DNA of 64,000 nucleotides. It comes from Phaeobacter sp. B1627 (GTDB lineage: Bacteria > Pseudomonadota > Alphaproteobacteria > Rhodobacterales > Rhodobacteraceae). Of the stretch, positions 1-8,247 are shown piece by piece (the first letter of the stretch is position 1; every line of letters begins with the position of its first letter). Both the position numbers and the translations under genes were made by a program. The stretch is from positions 18,024 through 82,023 of the forward strand of contig NZ_VCNK01000028.1 of NCBI RefSeq assembly GCF_006265095.1, in the 5' to 3' direction. The notes below the pieces were generated by a model. That model did no database searches, was not told the DNA's origin, and saw only the letters and a program-made list of their open reading frames with translations.

Positions 1-707
1 TCCTCGGCAACCTCGACGGCGACCTGACCGGTCAGCCCATCCACCACCAAGAGCGTTTCGCGCGGGCTGACCACGCGGGCGACATCCTCGACCTCCTGCA
101 TGAGGACTTCGTCGATCTGCAGGCGGCCCGCGGTATCGAGCATATAGACGTCATAGCCGCCGAGCGCAGCCTGCTGCTTGGCGCGTTTGGCGATATCGAC
201 GGGTTTCTGCCCCGGCACGATCGGCAGGGTGTCAACGCCGACCTGCTGGCCAAGCACGGCAAGCTGATCCATCGCCGCCGGACGGTAGACGTCCAGCGAG
301 GCCATCAGGACCTTCTTGCCTTCTTTTTCCTTCAGCCGTTTGGCCAGCTTGCCCGTGGTTGTCGTCTTGCCGGAGCCCTGCAGGCCGACCATCAGGATCG
401 ACGCGGGCGGATTGTCGATCTTGAGCGCGCCGGGGTCGCCTTCACCGCGCAGGGTCTCCACCAGCGCGTCGTGCACGATCTTCACAACCTGCTGGCCCGG
501 GGTCACCGATTTGGTGACCGCCTGACCGGTGGCGTCTTCCTGCACCTTCTTCACAAAGGCGCGCGCCACCGGGAGCGAGACGTCGGCTTCGAGCAGGGCG
601 ACGCGAACCTCGCGCAGGGCGGTTTTGACATCGTCGTCGGACAGGGCGCCCTGTTTGGTCAGCCGGTCAAAGACACCGGACAGGCGTTCGGATAGATTTT
701 CAAACAT
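1..707 (-). CDS. ffh: Signal recognition particle protein Ffh (5' part; 3' end beyond window)
   Basis: GTPase subunit of the signal recognition particle, which binds signal sequences of nascent membrane proteins and docks with FtsY. The first 235 codons are present, reading leftwards out of the window. The N domain opens MFENLSERLSGVFDRL; the G domain has the P-loop GLQGSGKTTTTGKLA, then the SRP-GTPase stretches SLDVYRPAAMDQL and DTAGRLQID. An AAGGAGG ribosome site lies about 10 nt before the ATG. The RNA-binding M domain lies outside. Identification is firm; completeness cannot be judged. Confidence 0.97.
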   Translation of the reverse strand, partial: MFENLSERLSGVFDRLTKQGALSDDDVKTALREVRVALLEADVSLPVARAFVKKVQEDATGQAVTKSVTPGQQVVKIVHDALVETLRGEGDPGALKIDNPPASILMVGLQGSGKTTTTGKLAKRLKEKEGKKVLMASLDVYRPAAMDQLAVLGQQVGVDTLPIVPGQKPVDIAKRAKQQAALGGYDVYMLDTAGRLQIDEVLMQEVEDVARVVSPRETLLVVDGLTGQVAVEVAE

Positions 708-1097
708 GCCCTCTCGGCCTCCTTTGCCGGTTTAAAACGCGTGCCCCACATGTAGGGGGCGGTGGAACGATGCACAATCATCCCCGGTCAGTGACACCAC
801 AATAGGGTGCCGGATGGGAACGATCCAAACAGTATTGCCCCCACGGGCGCAACGCGCTGGTGGAGGGCGATCCCCGGTATCAGCCGAGGACCGGAAGTCA
901 CAAGAGGCTTCCGGAGTTGCGAGGGACGTACCCCCGCTACACTCAGGAGTCAAGTCAGGCTTTGCCCGGCAGTGCTGGCCGTACGGGCAGTTCAGGCAGT
1001 TCAGGCAGGTCGGGGGGCACGGGCTGCGCTCGTGTCCCAACCGAGCCCGTGATCAAAGACCACCACGGGCTCTTGGCTTCGGGCAGGACGACCCGGA
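708..1097. other. Intergenic region ffh-azoR, no gene supported
   Basis: About 390 bp hold the 5' side of ffh and the 3' side of azoR. No open frame here shows recognisable protein character. It contains a 9-bp tandem repeat (unit GCAGTTCAG, two exact copies plus one degenerate, 987-1013) and the stem-loop at 1043-1072. Confidence 0.6.
1043..1072 (-). terminator. Stem-loop 3' of azoR, probable terminator
   Basis: GAGCCCGTG and CACGGGCTC form a perfect 9-bp stem around a 12-nt loop, 25 nt past the azoR stop on the minus strand. The following T-run is weak, so a rho-independent terminator is likely but not certain. Confidence 0.5.
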
Positions 1098-1679
1098 TCA
1101 GGCAGCCAGGCCGGCGATCTCGTCCTGCGCTTTTTTGGCGGAGCCGTCAGGGTCCAGAGCCTGTTGGTCGGCGGCCACGATGTCTACATTGGTGATCCCG
1201 ATGAAGCCCAGCATATGGCGCAGGTAGCGGCTGGCGTAGTCGGCATCGGACCCGGCCGCGACGCCACCGGAGGCAACCACCAGAATCGCGCGCTTTCCTG
1301 TCAGCAGACCTTCGGGACCGTTTTCCGTATACTGAAAAGTCAGCCCGGCGCGGGCAACCTGATCGATCCAGGCCTTCAGCGTCGTGGGCACGGTGAAGTT
1401 ATAGATCGGGGCGCCGATGACGATGGTGTCGGCGGACTGCAGCTCTGCGACCAGAGAATCGGACAGGGCGAGCGTCGCCTTTTGCGCATCGCTGCGCTGG
1501 TCGGCCGGCGTGAAATTGGCCCCGACCCAGGCCTCATCCAACAGCGGCAACGGTGTGGCAAGATCCCGGCGGATCACCTCTTTTGCGCCGAGACGCTCCA
1601 CCACCTGTGCGGTGAGGTCGCGGGTCACGGACCCGGTGAGGCGGGCGGAGCTGTCGATATGCAGTACGGTCTGTGCCAT
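1098..1679 (-). CDS. azoR: FMN-dependent NADH-azoreductase
   Basis: A cytoplasmic flavodoxin-fold NAD(P)H:quinone/azo oxidoreductase of the AzoR family, 193 aa, normal length. It has the N-terminal strand TVLHIDSSAR with the phosphate-binding loop, the flavin-contact motif GAPIYNFTVPTTLKAWID near residues 84-101, and a second flavin loop at VVASGGV. It is divergent from a LysR regulator across 97 bp, an arrangement typical of azoR or quinone reductase genes controlled by their neighbour. The physiological substrate (quinones or electrophiles) is inferred from the family. Confidence 0.93.
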   Translation of the reverse strand: MAQTVLHIDSSARLTGSVTRDLTAQVVERLGAKEVIRRDLATPLPLLDEAWVGANFTPADQRSDAQKATLALSDSLVAELQSADTIVIGAPIYNFTVPTTLKAWIDQVARAGLTFQYTENGPEGLLTGKRAILVVASGGVAAGSDADYASRYLRHMLGFIGITNVDIVAADQQALDPDGSAKKAQDEIAGLAA

Positions 1680-1776
1680 TGTCTTGGTCCTTGTGCAGCA
1701 GAAATATCTGTGTCTGCGTCAAGAATGAGTATTTGCATCCGCGAACACAATTTGTGATATTCAACAGGAGCTGTGC

Positions 1777-2688
1777 GTGTCCGCGCAGAGCGTCATCGCG
1801 GGGGTCAGGTTGGAAAATTGGGATGAGGTGCGCACCGCCTATCAGGTCGCGCGACTGGGTACGGTGAGCGGCGCGGCGGAGGTGCTGGGCGTGCATCATG
1901 CGACCGTGATCCGCCATATTGACGCGATCGAGGCCAAGCTGGGCGTGAAACTGTTCCAGCGTCACGCGCGCGGCTACACCCCCACCGAGGCCGGCCTGGA
2001 TCTGTTGCGGGTGGCGCAGGCCACGGATGATCAGTTCAGTCAGCTGGTCGGGCGCCTCAAGGGGCAGGGGGATGAGGTCTCGGGCGAGCTGGTCGTGACC
2101 TCCCTGACCTCGATGGCGCCGATGCTGGCGCCCGCCCTGTCGGATTTCCAGAAGATGCATCCTGAACTGGTGATCCGCTACCTCACCGGCGAGCGGCTGT
2201 TTCGTCTCGAATATGGCGAGGCCCATGTGGCCCTGCGCGCAGGCGCCGCGCCGGAGCAGCCGGACAATGTCGTCCAGCCGTTCCTGGGGCAGCGGCTGGC
2301 GCTCTATGCCTCCCGCGATTATGTGGAGCGCTATGGCATGCTGAACGGGGTGGAGGACATGGTGAACCACCGCTTCGTTGCCAGCGACAATGAAAACACC
2401 CGCGCCCCCTTTGAGCGTTGGCTGCGCGCGAATATTCCCGCCAGCAACATCGTATTCCGCTGTTCGGATGCGGTTGCGGTCCATCAGGCCATTCACGCCA
2501 GTGCGGGCATCGGGTTCATCTCCCTGTGGGAGGCCGCATGCCGGTCGGAGCTGGTGCAGATGATGGCGCCGATGGACGAATGGACAGGCCGGATCTGGCT
2601 GGTGACCCATGTGGATCTTCACCGGACCAACAAGGTGCAGAGCTTCGTACGGTTCCTGAAGGACCGGGCCAGGGACTGGCCGCAATAA
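1777..2688 (+). CDS. LysR-family transcriptional regulator
   Basis: 303 aa. The N-terminal winged helix-turn-helix (about residues 15-75) contains VARLGTVSGAAEVLGVHHATVIRHIDAIEAKLG, followed by a LysR substrate-binding domain. The GTG start at 1777 follows a CAGGAG ribosome site at 1764-1769. It is divergent from azoR and overlaps the next transporter gene (TAATG), so it probably controls both neighbours. The inducer is unknown. Confidence 0.9.
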   Translation: MSAQSVIAGVRLENWDEVRTAYQVARLGTVSGAAEVLGVHHATVIRHIDAIEAKLGVKLFQRHARGYTPTEAGLDLLRVAQATDDQFSQLVGRLKGQGDEVSGELVVTSLTSMAPMLAPALSDFQKMHPELVIRYLTGERLFRLEYGEAHVALRAGAAPEQPDNVVQPFLGQRLALYASRDYVERYGMLNGVEDMVNHRFVASDNENTRAPFERWLRANIPASNIVFRCSDAVAVHQAIHASAGIGFISLWEAACRSELVQMMAPMDEWTGRIWLVTHVDLHRTNKVQSFVRFLKDRARDWPQ

Positions 2689-3614
2689 TGACCGCCGACA
2701 CCCCGTCCGGCCGGGCCAGGGTGCCGCTGGCCGCTGACCACAAGGGGCACCTTGCGATGCTGGCCTTCTCGGCGCTGGTGGCGGGGTCATTCTCGCTCGG
2801 GGCAATGGTGGCCAACGAGATCACCCCGGCGGCCCTGAATGCGGCCCGGTTTGGTCTCGCGGGCGTGCTGATCGGGGCGGCCTCGGCGCTTGGACCGGGG
2901 CTGCGACGGGCGCATTTCGCCGCGCCATGGCGGTATCTGCTGCTGGGCGGGGTCTTCGCGATCTACTTTGTGCTGATGTTCTACGGGCTGCAGACCGCCG
3001 CACCGGTGAGCGCGGCCGCGGTCTTTACCCTGACGCCGGCCATGAGCGGCCTTTTCGGCTGGCTGCTGTTGCGACAGGTGACGACGCCCCGCATGGCGGT
3101 GGCTTTGGCCATTGGCGGGGCGGGGGCGATCTGGGTGATCTTCCGGGCCGATATCTCGGCTGTTCTGGCGTTCGAACTGGGCCGCGGAGAAGCGATCTAC
3201 TTCGTCGGCTGCGTCGCCCATGCCCTGTATACGCCGATGGTGCGGAAGCTGAACCGGGGCGAGCCGGCGCTGGTTTTCACCTTCGGGATGCTGGTGGCGG
3301 GGGCGCTGGTCCTGATCCTCTTTGGCTGGCGGGATCTGCGGGCGACCGACTGGACCGGGTTGAAGCCGATTGTCTGGATCGGACTTTTCTATCTGTCCTT
3401 CTGTGCGTCGGCTTTTACCTTTGTGCTGCTGCAGTTCGCGACCCTGCGCCTGCCCTCGGCCAAGGTGATGGCCTATACCTATCTGGTGCCCACATGGGTC
3501 ATCCTGTGGGAAATCGCGCTGGGTGGGGCCTGGCCCGCTGGTCTGATCCTGTTCGGCATCGCACTGACCATTGTCGCGCTACTGCTGCTGCTGAAGGACG
3601 AGAGCGGCCCCTGA
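2688..3614 (+). CDS. DMT-superfamily (EamA) transporter
   Basis: 308 aa, two EamA repeats with about ten predicted membrane segments: for example LAFSALVAGSFSLGAMVA at the start, then a duplicated half beginning near AIYFVGCVAHALYTPMV. The GC-rich frame stays open upstream inside lysR, but the ATG at 2688, overlapping the lysR stop as TAATG, gives the normal family length. Likely translationally coupled to the regulator. The substrate (metabolite or drug efflux) cannot be read from sequence. Confidence 0.88.
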   Translation: MTADTPSGRARVPLAADHKGHLAMLAFSALVAGSFSLGAMVANEITPAALNAARFGLAGVLIGAASALGPGLRRAHFAAPWRYLLLGGVFAIYFVLMFYGLQTAAPVSAAAVFTLTPAMSGLFGWLLLRQVTTPRMAVALAIGGAGAIWVIFRADISAVLAFELGRGEAIYFVGCVAHALYTPMVRKLNRGEPALVFTFGMLVAGALVLILFGWRDLRATDWTGLKPIVWIGLFYLSFCASAFTFVLLQFATLRLPSAKVMAYTYLVPTWVILWEIALGGAWPAGLILFGIALTIVALLLLLKDESGP

Positions 3615-3639
3615 CCGACCAACTGCTGCGGGCGCAACG

Positions 3640-3712
3640 GGGGGGGGCTGGTCCGCGCCGGACGCTCCGGACTGGCCTGCGCGGGGCGCCAGGACTGGCC
3701 TGCGGCAGGGCG
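3640..3712. repeat. Degenerate 23-bp direct repeat 3' of the ArsR gene
   Basis: Two copies sharing GGACTGGCCTGCG with related flanks lie between convergent DMT and ArsR genes, starting at the ArsR stop. One of several short duplications in spacers of this window. Confidence 0.6.
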
Positions 3713-4054
3713 CTAGGGCTCATCCGCCGGGGGCGCGGCGAGTTCGCTTTCCAGAAACCGTTCGAACGCATCGAGGTTCACCGGCTCGAACTGACCAAAT
3801 CCCTGCATCCACACCGAGGCGGCTCGCAGGGCGTCGGGCTGCAGCTTGCACCACTTCACCCGCCCGCGCTTCTCCTGCGCGATCAGCCCGGCGCGGGACA
3901 GGATCACCAGATGTTTCGAGATCGCCGCCAGCGACATGTCGAAGGGGTCGGCCACATCGGTGACGGCCATGTCGTCTTCCAACAGCATGGTCAGGATTGC
4001 CCGCCGGGTCGGATCGGCCAGGGCCGCAAAAACGGTGTCGAGGGTTTCGCTCAT
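3713..4054 (-). CDS. ArsR-family winged-helix regulator
   Basis: 113 aa. The sequence MSETLDTVFAALADPTRRAILTMLLEDD then VTDVADPFDMSLAAISKHLVILSRAGLI is the canonical ArsR HTH. It lacks the usual metal-binding Cys/His clusters and matches the subgroup that often sits beside SRPBCC (AHSA1) genes, although no such partner is here. I chose the ATG at 4054 over an upstream GTG because family proteins begin just before the ADPTRR helix. Function beyond DNA binding is unknown. Confidence 0.88.
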   Translation of the reverse strand: MSETLDTVFAALADPTRRAILTMLLEDDMAVTDVADPFDMSLAAISKHLVILSRAGLIAQEKRGRVKWCKLQPDALRAASVWMQGFGQFEPVNLDAFERFLESELAAPPADEP

Positions 4055-4259
4055 GGGGGACAGTCCTAAACCGCCGACCACGGGCCGGCAATCCCGAACT
4101 CCTTGGCGCAGGCGCCATCACCCGGTGCGACGACCGGACCCGATACCGCGATACCGGGCCCGGGTCTTCTGTCGCTGCAATCGGCGCGGCTGTCTGCCAT
4201 CCGTCCGGGCGTTCGACGCGGCGGTCCCGTCCCTGGGGGCGGTGGGGTCTTTTTCAAGA

Positions 4260-4275
4260 TCAACCGGATGGTTGA
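4260..4275. promoter_or_regulatory. Inverted repeat TCAACC-N4-GGTTGA, candidate ArsR operator
   Basis: A perfect 6-bp inverted repeat separated by GGAT, in AT-richer sequence. Size and symmetry suit an ArsR-family site. It lies about 205 bp upstream of the arsR start and 125 bp before atpI, so which promoter it serves is unclear. Confidence 0.4.
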
Positions 4276-4352
4276 ATATGGCATTTGCCTCAAATTGCAG
4301 GCCCGCACCGGAAACCCGTTGGCTGAGCCAGAGAGGGAGCTTGGGTTTGTGC

Positions 4353-4377
4353 CTTGAAAATAAACGATAAATTCAAG
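4353..4377. promoter_or_regulatory. Inverted repeat CTTGAA-N13-TTCAAG before atpI
   Basis: The 25-bp AT-rich dyad lies just upstream of the GGAGG ribosome site of atpI (4386-4390). It may be an operator or a 5'-leader hairpin of the F0 operon. No regulator can be named. Confidence 0.35.
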
Positions 4378-4400
4378 TTTTCACCGGAGGATATGCGCAA

Positions 4401-4802
4401 TTGACTCTCAGCGGGGGACCGCTTAGCAACAGGCTCAGATTTCGTGTGAGGATGCGTCCGTTGATCGACGATGACCAAAAGCAGCGCATGGCGCAGCTGG
4501 AGGAAAAGCTGGCTGCCGCCAAACAGGCGCATGAGGAGCCGGCGCCCCGCGCGGATGAACATTATTCGATGGCCAATCAGGCCTGGCGAATGGTGACGGA
4601 ATTGGTGGCCGGTCTCGTGATCGGCCTCGGCATCGGATACGGGTTGGATGTCCTTTTGGGGACGATGCCCATCTTCATGGTGCTGTTTATAATGCTGGGT
4701 CTGGCCGCCGGGGTGAAAGTAATGCTCCGCAGCGCACGCGAGATCCAGGACAAGCAAATGGCCGAGGCGGAAAAACACGCCGACGCTGATAAAGACGTAT
4801 GA
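4401..4802 (+). CDS. atpI: ATP synthase protein I (F0 assembly factor)
   Basis: Small inner-membrane protein that assists c-ring assembly or Mg handling for F1F0 ATP synthase. Residues 24-45 are charged ([17 protein letters not shown]), followed by two membrane segments around [20 protein letters not shown] and [18 protein letters not shown]. The start is ambiguous: TTG 4401 has a GGAGG 10 nt upstream, whereas GTG 4446 or ATG 4452 would give the more usual N-terminus but have poor ribosome sites. It is first in the F0 operon and ends in an ATGA overlap with a possible early atpB start. Confidence 0.85.
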   Translation: MTLSGGPLSNRLRFRVRMRPLIDDDQKQRMAQLEEKLAAAKQAHEEPAPRADEHYSMANQAWRMVTELVAGLVIGLGIGYGLDVLLGTMPIFMVLFIMLGLAAGVKVMLRSAREIQDKQMAEAEKHADADKDV

Positions 4803-4840
4803 ATGCCGGGCTTCGGGCCGGCGACAGGAGAAGCGGAACG

Positions 4841-5644
4841 ATGGGCAAACTGGTCTTTTACGTAGCTTTGGCTCTGGTTGTTGTCTCGGGTGTGCTCTTC
4901 GCCCCGGAACATGCGGGTCTGGCCATCCATCCGATGGATCAGTTCACCGTCGAGGCGCTGTTTGGCGGCGCGCACGTGGCCTGGTATACCCCCACCAACG
5001 TGACGCTGTGGATGTTCCTGGCCATCGGCGCGATCTTCGTTCTGCTGGTGCTTGGCTCTGCCAACCGTGGCATCGTCCCCTCCCGCGCCCAGTCCGTGGC
5101 CGAACTCGCCTATGGCTTCATCTACAAGATGGTCGAAGACGTCGCTGGCAAGGACGCGGTGAAATTCTTCCCCTATATCATGACACTGTTCATGTTCATC
5201 GTGACCGCGAACTTCCTCGGCCTGATCCCGATGAGCTTCACCACCACCTCGCATTTCGCCGTCACCGGCGTGCTGGCGGTCATCGTCTTCGTTGCCATCA
5301 CCGTGACCGGCTTTGTGCTGCACGGCGCCAAGTTCCTCGGCCTGTTCTGGGTGAGCTCCGCGCCGCTGGCTCTGCGTCCGGTTCTGGCCCTGATCGAGGT
5401 GATCTCATACTTCGTGCGCCCCGTGAGCCTCTGCATTCGTCTGGCAGGCAACATCATGGCAGGCCACGCGGTTCTCAAAGTTTTCGCAGGATTTGCCGGG
5501 GCGCTCGGTTTCGCCTCCTTCCTGCCGATCTTCGCTATCAGCGCCTTTTACGCGCTCGAAGTTCTCGTGGCCTTCATCCAGGCCTACGTGTTCACCATTC
5601 TGACCTGCGTCTATCTCAAGGACGCGCTGCACCCGTCGCACTGA
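4841..5644 (+). CDS. atpB: F0F1 ATP synthase subunit a
   Basis: Membrane stator subunit forming the proton half-channels. 267 aa with the family core HPMDQF, PFIMTLF-like segment [18 protein letters not shown], and the essential arginine in [17 protein letters not shown] near the rotor interface; the C-terminus is [19 protein letters not shown] start at ATG 4841, preceded by CAGGAG; an ATG at 4799 overlapping atpI would add 14 residues. The first 30 residues form a hydrophobic, signal-like stretch ([17 protein letters not shown]) before the conserved start of the fold. Confidence 0.96.
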   Translation: MGKLVFYVALALVVVSGVLFAPEHAGLAIHPMDQFTVEALFGGAHVAWYTPTNVTLWMFLAIGAIFVLLVLGSANRGIVPSRAQSVAELAYGFIYKMVEDVAGKDAVKFFPYIMTLFMFIVTANFLGLIPMSFTTTSHFAVTGVLAVIVFVAITVTGFVLHGAKFLGLFWVSSAPLALRPVLALIEVISYFVRPVSLCIRLAGNIMAGHAVLKVFAGFAGALGFASFLPIFAISAFYALEVLVAFIQAYVFTILTCVYLKDALHPSH

Positions 5645-5712
5645 TAACCCCGCACGGACTGCTGGTCTGAACTACCAATCTGCAACTTCCAAATCTGTAA
5701 GGAGATACTATC

Positions 5713-5937
5713 ATGGAAGGCGATCTCGCATACATCGGCGCTGGCCTGGCTGGCATGGGTACTGGTATTGCTGCTCTGGGTGTTGGCAACGTTGCTGCTA
5801 ACTTCCTGGCAGGCGCGCTGCGCAACCCGTCTGCGGCTGCGTCCCAGACTGCAACCCTCTTCATCGGCATCGCATTCGCAGAAGCTCTGGGCATCTTCTC
5901 GTTCCTGGTTGCTCTGCTGCTGATGTTCGCCGTCTAA
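5713..5937 (+). CDS. atpE: F0F1 ATP synthase subunit c
   Basis: 74-aa two-helix proteolipid of the rotor ring. Helix 1 carries the glycine motif [18 protein letters not shown]; the polar loop is RNPSA; helix 2 has the proton-carrying carboxylate Glu57 in [18 protein letters not shown] ribosome site precedes the ATG. No sodium-type Gln/Ser-Thr ligand set is apparent, so proton coupling is expected. Confidence 0.98.
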   Translation: MEGDLAYIGAGLAGMGTGIAALGVGNVAANFLAGALRNPSAAASQTATLFIGIAFAEALGIFSFLVALLLMFAV

Positions 5938-6023
5938 GACCTTCGGAAGCTTTTTCCTTACGGCCGGGCGGAGCGCGATCTGTGCGCCGCCCGGTGTAAC
6001 GGCAAGTTCCATAGGAGGACGAC

Positions 6024-6590
6024 ATGGCAACCAATACGCATGACGCAGGTCATGGAGCTGCCGACGCGGCGCATGGTGCAGCAGATGCTGCCCACGGTTC
6101 TTCGGGCATGCCGCAGCTGGACTTCTCGACCTACGGAAACCAGATCTTCTGGCTTCTGGTCACGCTTGTCGTGATCTATCTGATCCTGTCGCGCGTTGCG
6201 CTGCCTCGTATCGCAGCGATCCTGAACGAGCGCCAGGGCACCATCACCAACGACCTCGCCGCGGCAGAAGATCTGAAAGCCAAGGCACAAGAGGCCGAAA
6301 ACGCATATAACAAGGCTCTGGCAGATGCCCGCGCCGAGGCACAGCGTATTGCCGTTGAAACCCGCGCCGAAATTCAGGCCGGTGTCGATGAGGCAATCGC
6401 CAAAGCGGATCTGGAAATCTCGGCCAAGGCTGCAGAATCCGAGGCCGCCATTGCCGAAATCCGGGCTTCTGCTCTGGATAGCGTCAAAATCGTCGCGTCC
6501 GACACTGCCTCTGCGCTGATTGCGGCGCTCGGTGGCAAGGACGATGCCAAAACCATCGCGGCTGCGGTCGCCGAACGGACGGAGGGCTAA
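6024..6590 (+). CDS. atpX: F0F1 ATP synthase subunit b'
   Basis: 188 aa peripheral-stalk subunit. It has a variable Ala/His/Gly-rich N-terminus, one membrane segment ([20 protein letters not shown], about residues 43-62) and a long charged coiled coil rich in Ala/Glu. As usual in photosynthetic and related alphaproteobacteria, two divergent b-type genes follow atpE; this first copy is b'. It carries a GGAGG ribosome site and lies four bases before the second b gene. Confidence 0.93.
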   Translation: MATNTHDAGHGAADAAHGAADAAHGSSGMPQLDFSTYGNQIFWLLVTLVVIYLILSRVALPRIAAILNERQGTITNDLAAAEDLKAKAQEAENAYNKALADARAEAQRIAVETRAEIQAGVDEAIAKADLEISAKAAESEAAIAEIRASALDSVKIVASDTASALIAALGGKDDAKTIAAAVAERTEG

Positions 6591-6594
6591 GATC

Positions 6595-7152
6595 ATGCGT
6601 GTTACTCTTGCACTGGCTTTGACCCTTGCCTCTGCCGCGCCTGCCTTCGCAGCCGGCGGGGGGGCCAACCTCGGCAACACCGACTTTGTCGTTATTCTCG
6701 CGTTCCTGCTGTTCGTTGGCATCCTGCTCGCTGCCAAAGTGCCATCCATGATCGGCAAACAGCTCGACGGACGTGCGGAAAGCATCAAGTCGGAACTGGA
6801 AGAGGCGCGGGCGCTTCGTGAGGAAGCTCAGACACTTCTGGCATCTTACGAACGCAAGCAACAGGACGTTCAGGCTCAGGCGGACCGCATCGTTGCGAAT
6901 GCACGCGCCGAGGCCGCTGCCGCTGCCGACCAGGCCAAGGCCGATCTCGAAGCCTCTATCGCGCGCCGCATGGCTGCTGCGGTGGAACAGATCGCGTCTG
7001 CCGAGGCCTCTGCCGTCAAAGAGGTGCGCGATCGTGCCATTACCATCGCCATCGAGGTCGCCGATCAGGTGATTTCCAAGCAGATGACCGCGACCGAAGC
7101 GAACAAGCTGATCGACGCGGCCATTCAGGAGGTCGACGCCAAGCTGCACTAA
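6595..7152 (+). CDS. atpF: F0F1 ATP synthase subunit b
   Basis: 185 aa. A signal-like leader (MRVTLALALTLASAAPAFA) precedes the membrane helix FVVILAFLLFVGILLAA and a stalk coiled coil. The ATG at 6595 lies behind GGAGGG that overlaps the end of atpX, so the two stalk genes are coupled. Last gene of the F0 operon; the F1 genes are not in this window, as is normal for Rhodobacterales. Confidence 0.93.
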   Translation: MRVTLALALTLASAAPAFAAGGGANLGNTDFVVILAFLLFVGILLAAKVPSMIGKQLDGRAESIKSELEEARALREEAQTLLASYERKQQDVQAQADRIVANARAEAAAAADQAKADLEASIARRMAAAVEQIASAEASAVKEVRDRAITIAIEVADQVISKQMTATEANKLIDAAIQEVDAKLH

Positions 7153-7178
7153 GCCGCTTGACCGTTGAAATCTATCTC

Positions 7179-7208
7179 AAAAGCCCCGGTGGAAACGCCG
7201 GGGCTTTT
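7179..7208 (+). terminator. Intrinsic terminator of the F0 ATP synthase operon
   Basis: AAAAGCCCCGG and CCGGGGCTTTT form a perfect 11-bp stem with an 8-nt loop, 26 nt after the atpF stop. Confidence 0.9.
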
Positions 7209-7326
7209 GCATGGGGGCTTTTGCGTGCGGCCATGAATTTTTTATGACAGTTTTGCGTTGCGACGTGATCGATTAACGCTCTTGTGCCACTGCAGGGAAA
7301 ACCAATAGCCCCAAGGCAGTCTGCAC

Positions 7327-8139
7327 ATGTTTCATCCGCTCCCCTTCCATCAGCAAATGAAAGCCTCCGGCCCCGCTGAGGCGCCCGTCATGTCGTTGCG
7401 GGACTTCAGTCTTTCGCTGGATCAACGGGCGCTGCTGTCGGGGCTGACGTTTGATCTGTTCAAGGGCGAAGTGCTGGGGCTCATCGGTCGGGCGGGATCG
7501 GGCAAAACGGCCCTGTTGCGCGCCATGTGCCGTCTGCTGGACGAGAGCCGTGGAATTGCCACCAGCGGCGCACTGATGTTCGGTCAGCACGACGTCTACG
7601 GTCGCGCCTGTGACCTCCCCGCCGTGCGCCGCAGGGTTGCCTTCGTGCCGCAGCGCGCCAACCCGTTCCCGACCTCAATCTGGGACAATATCGCCTATGG
7701 CGCGCGCTTGCATCGGGTGGCCATGGACAAGCCCTCGATGGCGGAGCTGGTCGAGACCACCTTGCGCCGGTGCCTGTTGTGGGAGGCGCTGCGCGACGAT
7801 CTTCACCGCAAACGGGGCACCGATCTGCCGATCCATCAGCAGCGCCTGTTGTGCATCGCCCGAAGTCTGGCAATCCAGCCGCACGTTCTTTTGCTGGACC
7901 GGCCGACGGGATCGATCGACCGCATGGAGCTGGAGCTCCTGAACCGGCTGGTGGACGATCTGAAAACGGATCATACGCTGGTTCTGGCCACCTCGACCCT
8001 GTCTGAAACGGCGCAGGTGGCCGACCGCGTGGCCTATATGGAAGCGGGCAGCATTGTCGAGATCGACAGCGCCGAGATGATCTTTACCGCGGCCCTGAAC
8101 GCGGGCACGCGCGCCTTCATCGACAGCATCGGGATGTGA
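7327..8139 (+). CDS. PstB-like ABC protein with degenerate catalytic motifs
   Basis: 270 aa, resembles phosphate-transporter ATPases (PstB) along its length. The Walker A loop GRAGSGKT (54-61) and Q-loop PQ (108-109) are intact. The signature LSGGQ is replaced by LPIHQ (167-171), the Walker B glutamate is Arg192 (VLLLDRPTG), and the H-loop histidine is Ser223 (ATSTL where PstB has VTHNM). These changes should allow nucleotide binding but prevent normal hydrolysis. There is no permease or binding-protein gene nearby; it stands alone after the atp operon. A regulatory nucleotide sensor is my inference. Confidence 0.8.
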   Translation: MFHPLPFHQQMKASGPAEAPVMSLRDFSLSLDQRALLSGLTFDLFKGEVLGLIGRAGSGKTALLRAMCRLLDESRGIATSGALMFGQHDVYGRACDLPAVRRRVAFVPQRANPFPTSIWDNIAYGARLHRVAMDKPSMAELVETTLRRCLLWEALRDDLHRKRGTDLPIHQQRLLCIARSLAIQPHVLLLDRPTGSIDRMELELLNRLVDDLKTDHTLVLATSTLSETAQVADRVAYMEAGSIVEIDSAEMIFTAALNAGTRAFIDSIGM

Positions 8140-8247
8140 CGTTTTCACAGGGCAGGGCGGCCCGGAGGCGGCAACGCGGCGCGTGGGGGGTGCGGGGGGC
8201 GCAGGGATGCCCGGTACTGCGCCCTCGGCTGAGGGCCTCAGCTCTTC

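Larger units (their letters stand above)
4055..4400. other. Intergenic region between arsR and the atp operon
   Basis: About 346 bp with no supported gene. It holds two inverted repeats (4260-4275 and 4353-4377), described separately, and must contain the promoter of the F0 operon and that of arsR. Confidence 0.6.

Noticed and set aside
732..1040. Small open frame between ffh and azoR
   Set aside because: Composition and translation look random, no ribosome site, and it overlaps repeats.
4066..4308. Small minus-strand open frame upstream of arsR
   Set aside because: No conserved features; it covers the candidate operator and looks like leader sequence.
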